A DNA stretch of 64,000 nucleotides from Deltaproteobacteria bacterium. Its GTDB lineage: Bacteria > Desulfobacterota_D > UBA1144 > Nemesobacterales > UBA2774. The stretch covers positions 24,563-88,562 of the forward strand of contig JAJCZS010000008.1 in the NCBI GenBank assembly GCA_029262275.1. Direction: 5' to 3'. Both the position numbers and the translations under genes were made by a program. The notes beneath the pieces were generated by a model that did no database searches, was not told the origin of the DNA, and saw only the letters and a list, made by a program, of their open reading frames with translations. How positions within the stretch are numbered: the first letter of the stretch is position 1; every line of letters starts with the position of its first letter. This document shows positions 46,417 to 55,819 of this stretch, in pieces.

Positions 46417-47682
46417 TTAAGAACCTTCTGAGAGCTTGAGTTCAATTGCTGACTTCACACCGTCAGGATTAGCTCCAGGAACTTTCATTCCATTAATAAC
46501 AAATGTCGGAGTAGAGTTAACACCGATTGCCTGTGCTTCCTGCATATCAGCCTTTACTCTAGCTGCCATTTCTTCTGATGCAACACATTTATCGAATTCT
46601 TTAACGTTTAAGCCCAATTCCTTAGCATATCCCTTAAACGTCTCATCAGCATTGTCCAATTTTATTTTGCTCTGGTTATCAAAAATTTCGTCGTGAAAAG
46701 CCCAGAACTTATCATTACCTTGCTCATAAGCACATAGAGAAGCAATTGAAGCTTTCATGGCCCAATTATGATTAGGTAGTGGATACTGTTTAAAAGAAAT
46801 TGTAACGTTATCGCCGTACTCTTTTAATATCATAGGAAGCATATCTTTTCCTTTTTTACAAAACGGGCACTGAAAATCAGAGTATTCAACTACTGAAACC
46901 TTACCGTTCTCAGCTCCCTTGCTTGGAACATTTTCAAGAGATATTTTTTCTAAAGTTTCTTGATGAGGATCAATGGTTGAATCCATGATATCGGTACCTA
47001 TCCCAGGTGTACCCAAGATCATGTGTTTTCCATCTGAGCTAACAAACAGCGGTATCGACTGACCACCGCCACCTACAGCACCTTTTTTTAGACCAGCTAC
47101 TCCAGTATCTTCAAAATCTTTGGTACTTATTATATCCGTACCTAAGATTACATACTGAGCATCGCCCATAATAAAAAGAGGCACCTGACTTCTTCCAGCT
47201 TGTATAACACCCTTTTTGAATCCTGCAAAACCCGATTCTTCAAAATCCTCGGTACTAACTAGCTGAGCACCTATCATCAAACTCTGACCATCTTCACTTA
47301 CGAGAACTGGTACCTTGCTTTGTCCATAGGTAATTTGGCCCTGTTTTAAGCCTTTTACTCCAGTTGCTTCAAAACCAGCAGTGCTTGTAGGAGTTCCTAC
47401 CAATACATATTTACCATCATCACTAATAAGAAAAGGAAGTTCCTGATCTCCACGATCTGTAGTTACTACGAAAATACCTTCTTTAAAACCTTTAACGTCA
47501 CTGGCCTCAAACCCTTCTACAGAAACTTCTGATCCAGGTGGTATTGCAGTTCCAAATCTGTTCATAAAGAATGACTTAAGCCTAGCACCTTCGTCTTTTG
47601 ATATTGTTTCTGCAAAAGCTGAGCTTTCAACCATAAAAAAGCATAGAGCTAGTATTGCAGTCGCTAAAAATTTGACTCTCAT
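46417..47682 (-). CDS. Periplasmic DsbA-like thioredoxin-fold protein with four N-terminal repeats
   Basis: 421 aa. A signal peptide (to about residue 24) is followed by four ~43-residue repeats (GFEASDVKGFKEG..., GFEATGVKGLKQG..., DFEESGFAGFKKG..., DFEDTGVAGLKKG...), each ending like LISDDGKYVLVG, similar to the N-terminal domain of DsbC-type proteins but repeated. A DsbA-like thioredoxin domain follows, with active site Cys272-Pro-Phe-Cys275 and cis-Pro in NSTPTFVING. Disulfide formation or isomerisation in the periplasm is likely. Monocistronic with its own terminator. Confidence 0.85.
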   Translation of the reverse strand: MRVKFLATAILALCFFMVESSAFAETISKDEGARLKSFFMNRFGTAIPPGSEVSVEGFEASDVKGFKEGIFVVTTDRGDQELPFLISDDGKYVLVGTPTSTAGFEATGVKGLKQGQITYGQSKVPVLVSEDGQSLMIGAQLVSTEDFEESGFAGFKKGVIQAGRSQVPLFIMGDAQYVILGTDIISTKDFEDTGVAGLKKGAVGGGGQSIPLFVSSDGKHMILGTPGIGTDIMDSTIDPHQETLEKISLENVPSKGAENGKVSVVEYSDFQCPFCKKGKDMLPMILKEYGDNVTISFKQYPLPNHNWAMKASIASLCAYEQGNDKFWAFHDEIFDNQSKIKLDNADETFKGYAKELGLNVKEFDKCVASEEMAARVKADMQEAQAIGVNSTPTFVINGMKVPGANPDGVKSAIELKLSEGS

Positions 47683-47807
47683 TACTTGCCTCCTGTTTAT
47701 AAAAGCTATTTTGAATAGCTAAAACTATACCACTGAATGTTTAGAAAGCAACAAAAATAAAAGCTGGCACAACTATATGAAATTAAACAATATTTGTTGA
47801 ATTTCAG

Positions 47808-49100
47808 CTATTTAAATACCCTCTCAAATATGCTATCAACATGTTTAAGATCGGCAGTTACATCAAAACATTCCTCTATTTCTTCAAGGGTTAAAGAATC
47901 CTTTATATTCTCATCTTTAATTAGAAGATCCTTGAAATCATCTGATCCCTTCCACGTTTCCATTGCATTATTTTGGACTATTCTATATGCATCTTCTCTT
48001 GAGAATCCCTTATCAATCAATTTAAGAAGCACCTTCTGTGAAAATACAAGCCCACGGGTAAGCCAAATGTTCTTTTCCATATTCTCAGGATAAACCTGAA
48101 GACCATCTATGAGATATTCAAGTCTATTTAGCATGAAATCAAGCAATATAGTCCCATCAGGACCAATTACTCTTTCTACAGACGAGTGACTTATATCACG
48201 CTCATGCCAAAGTGGGATGTTTTCCAGGGCTGAAATTGCGTAAGAGCGTACGAGTCTTGAAAGACCGCAGAGGTTTTCTGATAATATTGGGTTTCTTTTG
48301 TGAGGCATAGCAGAAGAGCCCTTCTGACCTTTACCAAATGGTTCCTCAAGCTCAAGGACCTCTGTTCTTTGGAAATGCCTTACCTCAACTGCGATTTTCT
48401 CTATAGTAGATGCGATTATAGATAGTGTGAGGAAAAAATCCGCATGAATATCACGTTGAACTACTTGAGTTGAAATGGTAGCAGGTTCTAATCCCAACCT
48501 CTTGCATGCAAATTCTTCCACTTGAGGCTCTACATTTGCATATGTACCAACCGCTCCTGAAATCTTACCCACACTTATTACATCCTTTGCCCTCTGCATA
48601 CGCTCCAAATTTCTCTTCATCTCGTCATACCAAAGAGCAAAAACAAGCCCCAGGGTTTTGGGCTCGGCATGAATACCATGGGTTCTTCCTATCATTACTG
48701 TGTTTTTATGCTCAAGTGCACGTCTTTTTAATACAACCAACACAGATTCTAGGTCTTTAATAAGGATTTCTGATGAATCTTTTAACTGAAGAGCAAACGC
48801 TGTGTCTAGGACATCAGAGGACGTAAGTCCTAGGTGTATGAACCTGGAATTCTCTCCAACATGCTCAGATACTGAGGTTAGAAATGCTATAACGTCATGT
48901 TTTAACTCTTTCTCCAGCTCGTTAATTCTGTCCACGTCAAAACCCGCTCGTGTTTTGATCTCCTCAACCGCTTCTTTGGGTATTTTTCCATATTCTGCCC
49001 ACGCTTCACATACTGCTATCTCTACACGGAGCCAGTTTTCATATTTGGACTCGTCTGACCATATGGATGTCATCTCGGGTCTTGAATATCTTGTAATCAA
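47808..49100 (-). CDS. purB: Adenylosuccinate lyase
   Basis: 430 aa. The fumarase/aspartase superfamily signature GSSAMPHKRNPILSENL and the N-terminal MITRYSRPEMTSIWSDESKYENWLRVE are typical of PurB. It releases fumarate in two steps of purine synthesis. Its start overlaps the upstream WalJ-type gene by 4 bases, so the two are co-translated. Confidence 0.94.
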   Translation of the reverse strand: MITRYSRPEMTSIWSDESKYENWLRVEIAVCEAWAEYGKIPKEAVEEIKTRAGFDVDRINELEKELKHDVIAFLTSVSEHVGENSRFIHLGLTSSDVLDTAFALQLKDSSEILIKDLESVLVVLKRRALEHKNTVMIGRTHGIHAEPKTLGLVFALWYDEMKRNLERMQRAKDVISVGKISGAVGTYANVEPQVEEFACKRLGLEPATISTQVVQRDIHADFFLTLSIIASTIEKIAVEVRHFQRTEVLELEEPFGKGQKGSSAMPHKRNPILSENLCGLSRLVRSYAISALENIPLWHERDISHSSVERVIGPDGTILLDFMLNRLEYLIDGLQVYPENMEKNIWLTRGLVFSQKVLLKLIDKGFSREDAYRIVQNNAMETWKGSDDFKDLLIKDENIKDSLTLEEIEECFDVTADLKHVDSIFERVFK

Positions 49101-49855
49101 AGTTGTACTACCTCCCCTATGGTTTTCCTGGGCGCAACTGAGATGCTAACCTCGGAGTCTGCGCCATTTCTTTTCAACACTCCCCTTGCCGCGCTAAAAG
49201 CGACCTCGGGTTTATTATTTACTTGGCTTAAATGTGCCAATATCACATGCTTCAACCCCCCGTGTATCAACTCATGTAAAAGCTTTGAGCCCTCTTCATT
49301 TGACAGGTGCCCAAGACGCCCTTTTATACGCTGCTTCAGATCCCAAGGGTAGAGACTATTCATAAGAATCTCATAATCGTGATTATACTCAACCACTAAA
49401 ACATTTGAGTTCTTAAGCCTCTCTTTTACTAGGTCAGTAACTAAGCCTATATCAGTAACAACACCTACTTTGAAATCATCTGATGTTTCAATTGAAAAAC
49501 CCACTGGGTCAATTGCGTCATGAGAAACGGAGAAAGGTGTTATCAAGAGATCTTTTATAGCAAATGCGCAATCGCTCTCAAACTCTAAAAGCTGGCTTAC
49601 TTTATCTTTCCAAAGCTCAAGAGTGGCAGAGGCTACGTAAGTAGGAATATTGAGCCTTTTAATAGCGTGTGTGTGATCACTGTGTTCATGTGTAATAACG
49701 ACAGCATCAATTTCTGGGAGTTCAACGCCTATTTGCTCTAGTCTGAGCTTAATTTGCCTCATGCTTATTCCAGCATCTACCAGAATTTTGGTATTCTCAG
49801 TTTCTATATATAGTGAGTTCCCAGAACTCCCGCTAGCTAGTGTGCAAACTCTCAT
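49097..49855 (-). CDS. MBL-fold hydrolase, WalJ/YycJ family
   Basis: 252 aa. LASGSSGNSLYIE at the N-terminus and THEHSDHTHAIKRL (His56, His58, Asp60, His61) are the family hallmarks, with further metal ligands in FSVSHDAIDPVGF, VTDIG and HLSNEEG. Relatives are 5'-3' DNA exonucleases or cell-wall-linked proteins (WalJ). It is the first gene of the operon with purB. Confidence 0.83.
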   Translation of the reverse strand: MRVCTLASGSSGNSLYIETENTKILVDAGISMRQIKLRLEQIGVELPEIDAVVITHEHSDHTHAIKRLNIPTYVASATLELWKDKVSQLLEFESDCAFAIKDLLITPFSVSHDAIDPVGFSIETSDDFKVGVVTDIGLVTDLVKERLKNSNVLVVEYNHDYEILMNSLYPWDLKQRIKGRLGHLSNEEGSKLLHELIHGGLKHVILAHLSQVNNKPEVAFSAARGVLKRNGADSEVSISVAPRKTIGEVVQL

Positions 49856-50072
49856 TTTGTAAGAAATTTAGGCTCCTGTGTAGGTATTAAGGAGTAGTCT
49901 TGATATAACTTTCCTTGCTTATCAAAACTAAAATACCTGAAATATCATATATAAAAACAAAAGTGGCTTTTTAAACAAATTAGAAAGAATAAGTATTAAC
50001 CTTCTCTTAATTTAAATCTAACATAGTATTAACAATGAGGGAATATTATCTTTTCCATACCCTATCAACTCC

Positions 50073-50116
50073 GTGCTCTTAAGGGGCAGGTCGTCAGCGG
50101 CTTGTCCCTTTTTTAT
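50073..50116 (+). repeat. Direct repeat copy 1: GC-rich hairpin with terminal T-run
   Basis: GTGCTCTTAA, then GGGGCAGG, the loop TCGTCAGCGG, CTTGTCCC and TTTTTT. It shares ~40 identical positions with copies at 53876 and 57361. The stem plus T-run looks like an intrinsic terminator, but no plus-strand gene lies upstream of this copy, so it may end a small RNA. The rest of 49856-50318 holds nothing recognised. Confidence 0.75.
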
Positions 50117-50292
50117 TTACATAATTAGCAAAAGAGTTGAAAACTATATAGAAACTGTTACTTAGGGATTGGCTTTTTTATAGTCAGTTATCAAACTTTT
50201 CAACATTTGCAAAAAGTGAAAGAGACAAATCATAAAACTTAACATCCTACTTCCCTATCTCAGGGCACCAAAAAAAACAATTGAAATTTTAC

Positions 50293-50336
50293 TTGACATT
50301 TATTATCCCGGAGTTATTCTATCTACATATAGATAG
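50293..50336 (+). promoter_or_regulatory. tetR promoter with overlapping palindromic operator
   Basis: TTGACA (50293-50298), a 16-base spacer and TATTCT (50315-50320). The palindrome CTATCTA-CATA-TAGATAG (50319-50336) overlaps the -10 box. The same 18-base sequence recurs at 50951-50968, so this is very likely the binding site of the TetR protein encoded next, giving autoregulation. Confidence 0.8.
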
Positions 50337-50375
50337 TCTGCATAACAAATACATTAGAACTTGGGCATATAAATT

Positions 50376-50930
50376 ATGGGACAGGACAACAAAATAACTA
50401 GCGACACTAAAACAAAAATTCTGGATGTAGCAGAGCGCATGACTCAGACAAGAGGATATAATGGCTTTAGCTATCTGGATATTGCGGATGAAATAGGTAT
50501 TAAGACATCCAGCATACATTATCATTTCAAGAACAAAGATGATCTAGCGATTGCACTCGTGAATCGGACAATTGACGATCACAGTCAAGGCTTTGATAAC
50601 ATAGAAAAGAGCATAGAACTACCACAAAAACGCCTGCAAGCTGTTATTGATTATTTTAAAGGATATGTCAAAGAGCAAAGATTTTGCCTTTGCGGTATGA
50701 TGGCATTGGAACTTCTAACTGTCAGTCCTAAAGTCATCGAATTAGTAAACATTTATTTTAAGAATTTCGAAAATTGGCTTGCTAAGCAGTATAAAGCTAT
50801 GGGGAAGACAAATTCAAAAGCTCTTGCCCTTAGTTTTTTAAGTGCTCTAGAAGGATCATTACTGTTTGCAAGATTAAATAATGAGCCAGAAGTTATTGAT
50901 AGAGCGTTAAAAGTTGTTATGAAGACATAA
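50376..50930 (+). CDS. TetR-family transcriptional repressor
   Basis: 184 aa. The N-terminal helix-turn-helix is clear: KTKILDVAERMTQTRGYNGFSYLDIADEIGIKTSSIHYHFKNKDDLAIALV. The C-terminal ligand domain is typical and includes RFCLCGMMALE, whose two Cys might sense electrophiles as in NemR-like regulators (inference). It sits between two identical operator palindromes and precedes an Old Yellow Enzyme and a dehydrogenase, so it likely controls an inducible detoxification operon. Confidence 0.88.
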   Translation: MGQDNKITSDTKTKILDVAERMTQTRGYNGFSYLDIADEIGIKTSSIHYHFKNKDDLAIALVNRTIDDHSQGFDNIEKSIELPQKRLQAVIDYFKGYVKEQRFCLCGMMALELLTVSPKVIELVNIYFKNFENWLAKQYKAMGKTNSKALALSFLSALEGSLLFARLNNEPEVIDRALKVVMKT

Positions 50931-50947
50931 TATTTTTTTAGTCATCC

Positions 50948-50971
50948 TATCTATCTACATATAGATAGATA
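50948..50971 (+). promoter_or_regulatory. Second TetR operator, upstream of the NTF2-OYE-dehydrogenase operon
   Basis: TATCTATCTA-CATA-TAGATAGATA: perfect 10-bp arms that contain the same 18-base palindrome as at 50319. It lies 36 bases before the start of the operon at 51008. Confidence 0.8.
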
Positions 50972-51007
50972 TCGTTAATACAAAACATAGTTTAAAGGAG
51001 AAGATAT

Positions 51008-51517
51008 ATGATTAAGAATTTAGTTGCGGCAATTGTTTCAGCTGTAGTGTTATTCTCAGCAGCAAGTTCCTTTGCCGAACCACAAAAACAAATTGAAAGG
51101 AGAAACATAATGTCTAGCAACATATCACAAGAAACAAAAGCTGATGAAGTTAACAGCTTTAATGAGTACAAAGCAGTTGCTGAAGCACTTCGCCCTTACA
51201 TTGAAAGCGCAAAAACCGGCGATGGAAAACTGACCCGCACCGCCTTTTACGATCATGCCCATATTGTAGGCTCAATAGACGGAACTTTTTACAATATGGA
51301 TGCCGATACTTTCAAAGATGCAGTCAACGAGGGTGGTGAATCACCAAAAGTTGAACATTATATAGCATGGATTGATATATCTGGCCCTGCTGCTGCTGCA
51401 AAAGTTGAGTTTATCAACTGGAGTGGCTTCCGTTTTACCGACTTTTTCGTGCTCTACAAGCAAGACGGGCAATGGAAAATCAGCGGAAAGGTTTATGACT
51501 CTCACTCACAGAATTAG
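51008..51517 (+). CDS. NTF2/SnoaL-like (lumazine-binding-type) protein with signal peptide and an internal start
   Basis: 169 aa. Residues 1-23 form a signal peptide (MIKNLVAAIVSAVVLFSAASSFA). The NTF2-like fold follows: KTGDGKLTRTAFYDHAHIVGSIDGTFYNM and VEFINWSGFRFTDFFVLYKQDGQWKI. A strong GAAAGGAG site and ATG lie inside the gene at 51110 (Met35), so a 135-aa cytoplasmic form may also be made. The upstream site AAAGGAG also serves the first ATG. First gene of the TetR-controlled operon; the substrate is unknown. Confidence 0.78.
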   Translation: MIKNLVAAIVSAVVLFSAASSFAEPQKQIERRNIMSSNISQETKADEVNSFNEYKAVAEALRPYIESAKTGDGKLTRTAFYDHAHIVGSIDGTFYNMDADTFKDAVNEGGESPKVEHYIAWIDISGPAAAAKVEFINWSGFRFTDFFVLYKQDGQWKISGKVYDSHSQN

Positions 51518-51555
51518 GTTCCATCAATAAAGTTCTTTATTAAGTAGGAGATATA

Positions 51556-52641
51556 ATGACGAAATTATTTGAAAAAGGAACACTTGGAATTATAGACGTT
51601 AACAATCGTGTGTTTATGGCTCCCCTCACTAGAAGCAGAGCGAATCTAGATGGCACACAACATGAAATGGCAATAAAATATTACTCGCAAAGAGCCAGTG
51701 CGGGCTTAATCATTGTGGAGGCAACACAAATCAGTCCTCAAGGACAAGGCTATCTCAAAACGCCCGGTATCTATAACACGCAGCATGCCGAGGCATGGAA
51801 GAAGGTCACCAATGCTGTTCATGCAAATGGTGGCAAGATTGTATTACAACTCTGGCATGTTGGAAGGATCAGCCACACTTCCCTTCTTCCAGAAGGCAAA
51901 CCACCAGTCGCACCATCAGCAATACAGGCCACTGCTGATACCTTTACCGCAAAGGGTGTAGAAAATGCTTCTGAGCCCAGAGCTTTAGACATTGATGAAA
52001 TAAAACCAATTATGGATGAATATGTACAAGCCGCGAAACTTGCAATGGATGCTGGATTCGATGGTGTTGAGGTTCATGGCGCGAATGGTTATCTATTGAA
52101 TCAGTTTATTTCCACGAATACAAACGTCAGAGATGATCAATATGGTGGAAGCATCGAGAACAGATCGAGGCTTTTACTCGAAGTCGTGGACGCCGTATCA
52201 AACGAAGTCGGACATAACAAAGTGGGTGTGCGTTTATCACCAACCAGCAGGTTCAATGACATCCATGATGAACAGATAGAAGAAACGTATTCATACATTT
52301 ATTCTGAATTGGGTAAACGTAATCTAGCCTACTTACACGTTATTGAAAGATCTCCTGAATATGAAACCCCGGATAAAGATAAAGACGAAGACATTGTTCG
52401 TAAACTGAGAAACGGATTTAGCGGGAATTATATTGCCAATGGTGATTATGATAAAGCGTCCGCTTCAAAGGTTTTGGAAGAGGGCGCATTTGCCGTCGCC
52501 TTTGGACGGCTATTCATTTCCAACCCTGATTTAGCGGAAAGACTTGAAAAGGACGCTGAACTTCTAGAACCCAATCATAACACGTTTTATGGCGGAGATG
52601 AAAAAGGTTATTCCGATTACCCGACTTTGGCCAGCACTTAA
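51556..52641 (+). CDS. Old Yellow Enzyme family alkene reductase (NemA-like)
   Basis: 361 aa. FMN-binding OYE fold with MAPLTRSRA near the N-terminus, QLWHVGRISH, GFDGVEVHGANGYLLNQFIS, DQYGGSIENRSR and the C-terminal VAFGRLFISNPDL. It reduces activated C=C bonds, nitro compounds or quinones with NAD(P)H. Pairing with TetR recalls nemRA. Codon use is somewhat richer in G+C than the core genes. Confidence 0.9.
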   Translation: MTKLFEKGTLGIIDVNNRVFMAPLTRSRANLDGTQHEMAIKYYSQRASAGLIIVEATQISPQGQGYLKTPGIYNTQHAEAWKKVTNAVHANGGKIVLQLWHVGRISHTSLLPEGKPPVAPSAIQATADTFTAKGVENASEPRALDIDEIKPIMDEYVQAAKLAMDAGFDGVEVHGANGYLLNQFISTNTNVRDDQYGGSIENRSRLLLEVVDAVSNEVGHNKVGVRLSPTSRFNDIHDEQIEETYSYIYSELGKRNLAYLHVIERSPEYETPDKDKDEDIVRKLRNGFSGNYIANGDYDKASASKVLEEGAFAVAFGRLFISNPDLAERLEKDAELLEPNHNTFYGGDEKGYSDYPTLAST

Positions 52642-52671
52642 TTTAATCAAAGGTACTTAGGAGGCATAGAC

Positions 52672-53754
52672 ATGTTAGGAACTTATTATCACGATCGCGC
52701 TCAAGTGCGTGTTGGAAATCTGCCGGAACCAAGATTGTTGAAAGATACTGACGCAATCGTCCGCGTGACGTTAGCTGGTATCTGCGGTGCCGACCTCGAC
52801 TTTATCAAACATGGGCCCGAGATGGGTATACAGCAAGGAATGCGTCTGGGCCATGAATTCGTCGGTATTGTAGAGGAAATCGGCAAAGATATTCATAACA
52901 TCAGGGTGGGTGATCGTGTTGTCGCGTCAGCTATGTTCGTCGACGGAGAATGCCATTACTGTAAACGTGAGTTGACGTCGGCTTGCGAACATGGCGGCTT
53001 ATTTGGCTCACCGTTCTTTATTGAACATGGAGGTAACGACATTCAAGGTGGACAATCTGAATATATTCGTGTGCCCTATGCAAATACTTCTCTTTTTACC
53101 CTGCCGGAAGGACTCAGTACGGGCGCAGAAGACGCCAAAGCACTCCCACTGGCGGATAATTTTGCAACCGGCTATCACGGCGCTATAAATTCAAATATTC
53201 GTCCGGGTGAGACAGTGGTTGTAATTGGTGACGGTGCCGTTGGCCAATGTTCAGTAATGGCAACGAGCCTGTTCGCACCGTCGCAGATTGTTCTTGTTGG
53301 TCGATATGACGATCGACTTAAATTCGGACGCCAGAAGAGTGGCGCTACACACACTGTAAATGGTAAGACAACTGACCCGGTAGAGTATGTTAAGGAGTTG
53401 ACTCAAGGACGTGGAGCCACGTCGATTATTGATACGATCGGTAATCAGGTTTCGCTTAAACAGTCACTGGACATGGCACAGGCTGGCGCATCAATCAGCG
53501 TACTTGGCTTCGGTCATCTTTACGCACCCGTGGATGCTCCTTATTCGGAAGCCCTATTTCGCAACCTGACTATACATACAGGCATAGTGAACGTTGTCGC
53601 TTATATGAAGAAGCTTCTACCTTTGGTTGAAAGCGGACGCATAGACCCCAGTGTGATATTCACAAATACACTACCCTTGGCTGAGGCCGAGAAAGGCTAC
53701 GAATTAATGTTAAGCCGCTCGAACGGCATTATCAAAGTAGCGCTTCATAATTAG
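52672..53754 (+). CDS. Zinc-dependent alcohol dehydrogenase (medium-chain)
   Basis: 360 aa. Catalytic-zinc region GICGADLDFIKHG...LGHEFVGIVEEIG, a cysteine cluster GECHYCKRELTSACEHGG (structural zinc), and the Rossmann motif VVVIGDGAVGQCSV. It oxidises an alcohol or reduces an aldehyde; the substrate is unknown. It begins 30 bases after the OYE gene with an AGGAGG site. Codons are markedly G+C-richer than those of the host genes, suggesting horizontal transfer. It ends ~120 bases before repeat copy 2. Confidence 0.88.
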   Translation: MLGTYYHDRAQVRVGNLPEPRLLKDTDAIVRVTLAGICGADLDFIKHGPEMGIQQGMRLGHEFVGIVEEIGKDIHNIRVGDRVVASAMFVDGECHYCKRELTSACEHGGLFGSPFFIEHGGNDIQGGQSEYIRVPYANTSLFTLPEGLSTGAEDAKALPLADNFATGYHGAINSNIRPGETVVVIGDGAVGQCSVMATSLFAPSQIVLVGRYDDRLKFGRQKSGATHTVNGKTTDPVEYVKELTQGRGATSIIDTIGNQVSLKQSLDMAQAGASISVLGFGHLYAPVDAPYSEALFRNLTIHTGIVNVVAYMKKLLPLVESGRIDPSVIFTNTLPLAEAEKGYELMLSRSNGIIKVALHN

Positions 53755-53830
53755 AGGGATGTTGCACGTTTTTGCACTCACGCCTTACTTATATACTCGA
53801 TATGTCAAGAGCTAAAAAAAGCAAGTTTCC

Positions 53831-53920
53831 TTAAGAGTACGGAGTTGATACAGTTGTTTTACTATATATGACAGTGTGCTCTTAAAGGGGCAGGTCGTCA
53901 GCGGCTTGTCCCTTTTTTTA
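53831..53920 (+). repeat. Direct repeat copy 2 with an upstream inverted arm
   Basis: The core GTGCTCTTAA-AGGGGCAGG-loop-CTTGTCCC-T7 spans 53876-53920. In addition TTAAGAGTAC (53831-53840) pairs with GTGCTCTTAA, forming a second outer hairpin. It follows the TetR-controlled operon by ~75-120 bases, so here it can act as its terminator. The rest of 53755-54076 is AT-rich with no gene. Confidence 0.75.
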
Positions 53921-54076
53921 TTCAATATATGATCTTAAATGAAATATATACTCTTTTCTGTTATGCCGAATAAAATAGGTTTAAGACTGCCCATTAATAT
54001 CCCTTCTTTATCTTTCATATTTATAGTACTATGTTAGTTATTATATGTTACAAGAGCATTTTGATGGAGAAACAAT

Positions 54077-55795
54077 ATGCTTTGGAAAATACTACTAATA
54101 CTATTATTTTCTCTATTAACACTCTTCCCCCAAGAGAATTCTGCTCAAACAATCACAATTGAGGCTGAATCACTTGCAAACAGTGCTGTAACTAATACAA
54201 ATGTCGCTGAACAAAACATGTCTTCATTTGGAAGTGGCTGGAGTCAGGGCAAGCAGCTATTCTGGCAGGCAAATCAAATAAATGATTATGCAACTTTATT
54301 TTTCGAAGTTGCTACACCCGGCACCTATAATATTTCACTCACTCCTACATTAGCCCCGGATTATGGAATAGTAAAAGCCTATCAGGTAATACCAGGAAAA
54401 CCACTTATTGCTTTAGGTGCCGAAATTGATGGTTATTCAGCCAAAGTTGAAATAGGTAAAAGTGTTAATTTGGCCAGTACCTATCTTGTGGAGGGAAAGA
54501 ATCAACTCACTTTTTATGTTGTTGGAAAGTCAAATGCATCGAGTGGTTATTATTTTGGAATAGACAATATCAAATTAACTAGTGGGAAGGTCACCTCAAA
54601 ACCATTACCTGATCTACGGATATCGGATGAAGTCTATATCAATGACATAAAATACAATCTTGAGGATGTGATTATTCTTAAATCAGAAAATGCTTTGAAC
54701 AAGAATAACGGTCTATGCGCTTTTCCTTTGAATTATTTTATTGAGAATGATAGTTCTATAAATATTGATGAATCTTTTCAATCCTTATTGAAAGTCTCTG
54801 AAACCTCTAGCAGCAGTATTAATATCAACAGTTTTTCAGCCAATGAAAAAAGAAAGATTGATACATCATTCTGGTTGGAACCTGTTACTGAGAAGAAAAT
54901 TTATTTGCAGATAGATAGTAAAAACGATATTGAAGAATCATCAGAAGAGAACAATAAATCAGCTATTGTTATTACTCTAGACGGCGATTGTTTAGACGCA
55001 CCTGTGGGAGTTGTAGTACTGAATAAAGAAACTGAAGATAACGATTTTAAAATTATGCCAGGAACTCATGAAGCTAAGTCAACAAACAAAAAGTACCTGG
55101 AGCGCCCAGATATTGAATATACTAAGAAATCTGATAGTGACTCCATAGAAACATTCCAAAAGCTAGACAACCCCGATCTAATATTGGTTGTTGCCAACCC
55201 AATGACAAAAAATATTACTGTAAAAAACCAGGGGCAGACTGCAACGGAAGTTAGTTCAAAAATATTGATTAATTGCGAGTACACAAGTTTTGATGGTTCA
55301 AAAAAGCCATGTAAAAACACTTTAAAACTGGAAGAAATAAGTTTGCCAACCCTGGAGCCGGGTCAGCAAAAGACACTGACAATAAGTAACTTTAATTTTT
55401 CTAATTTAGATCCAGGCAAATATAATTTTGAGCTCATTGCGGATAGTACAAACTCGATAGAAGAAAGTGATGAAAGCAATAATAGAATTTCAGGCAAAAT
55501 AAGGATCGAACCTACACCTCCCCCGCCAACGCCTGCTCCAACTCCACCTCCGGTAAATGGTGAGACTGTATTTAATAATGAGTGTGCACATTGTCATGAA
55601 ACGGGGCAACAATCAATACCACAGTTGGGAGACACCTCAGAATGGCAAAAAAGGAAAAACGCTCGCGGTGGTTTGAACGGACTGGTTAATAGCGCAAAAA
55701 ATGGCTATAACGAAGGTAGTATGCCTTCATTCAAAGACGTGCTTACAAACGATGAGATAAGTAAATCAGTAAAGTATTTGTGCAACTGTAATTAA
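54077..55795 (+). CDS. Secreted multidomain protein: CARDB-like domains and C-terminal cytochrome c
   Basis: 572 aa. A signal peptide (to about 24) precedes a carbohydrate-binding-like domain (about 25-170), CARDB-like repeats (about 180-310 and 345-480; e.g. NDIEESSEENNKSAIV and DSTNSIEESDESNNRISG), a Pro-rich linker (TPPPPTPAPTPPPV) and a monohaem cytochrome c domain. The haem site is Cys503-Ala-His-Cys-His507, with Met549 (GSMPSF) as the likely sixth ligand. Electron transfer outside the inner membrane is expected. Forms a pair with the next gene, 24 bases on. Confidence 0.8.
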   Translation: MLWKILLILLFSLLTLFPQENSAQTITIEAESLANSAVTNTNVAEQNMSSFGSGWSQGKQLFWQANQINDYATLFFEVATPGTYNISLTPTLAPDYGIVKAYQVIPGKPLIALGAEIDGYSAKVEIGKSVNLASTYLVEGKNQLTFYVVGKSNASSGYYFGIDNIKLTSGKVTSKPLPDLRISDEVYINDIKYNLEDVIILKSENALNKNNGLCAFPLNYFIENDSSINIDESFQSLLKVSETSSSSININSFSANEKRKIDTSFWLEPVTEKKIYLQIDSKNDIEESSEENNKSAIVITLDGDCLDAPVGVVVLNKETEDNDFKIMPGTHEAKSTNKKYLERPDIEYTKKSDSDSIETFQKLDNPDLILVVANPMTKNITVKNQGQTATEVSSKILINCEYTSFDGSKKPCKNTLKLEEISLPTLEPGQQKTLTISNFNFSNLDPGKYNFELIADSTNSIEESDESNNRISGKIRIEPTPPPPTPAPTPPPVNGETVFNNECAHCHETGQQSIPQLGDTSEWQKRKNARGGLNGLVNSAKNGYNEGSMPSFKDVLTNDEISKSVKYLCNCN

Positions 55796-55819
55796 TGTTT
55801 TTATATAGGAGGAATTATA

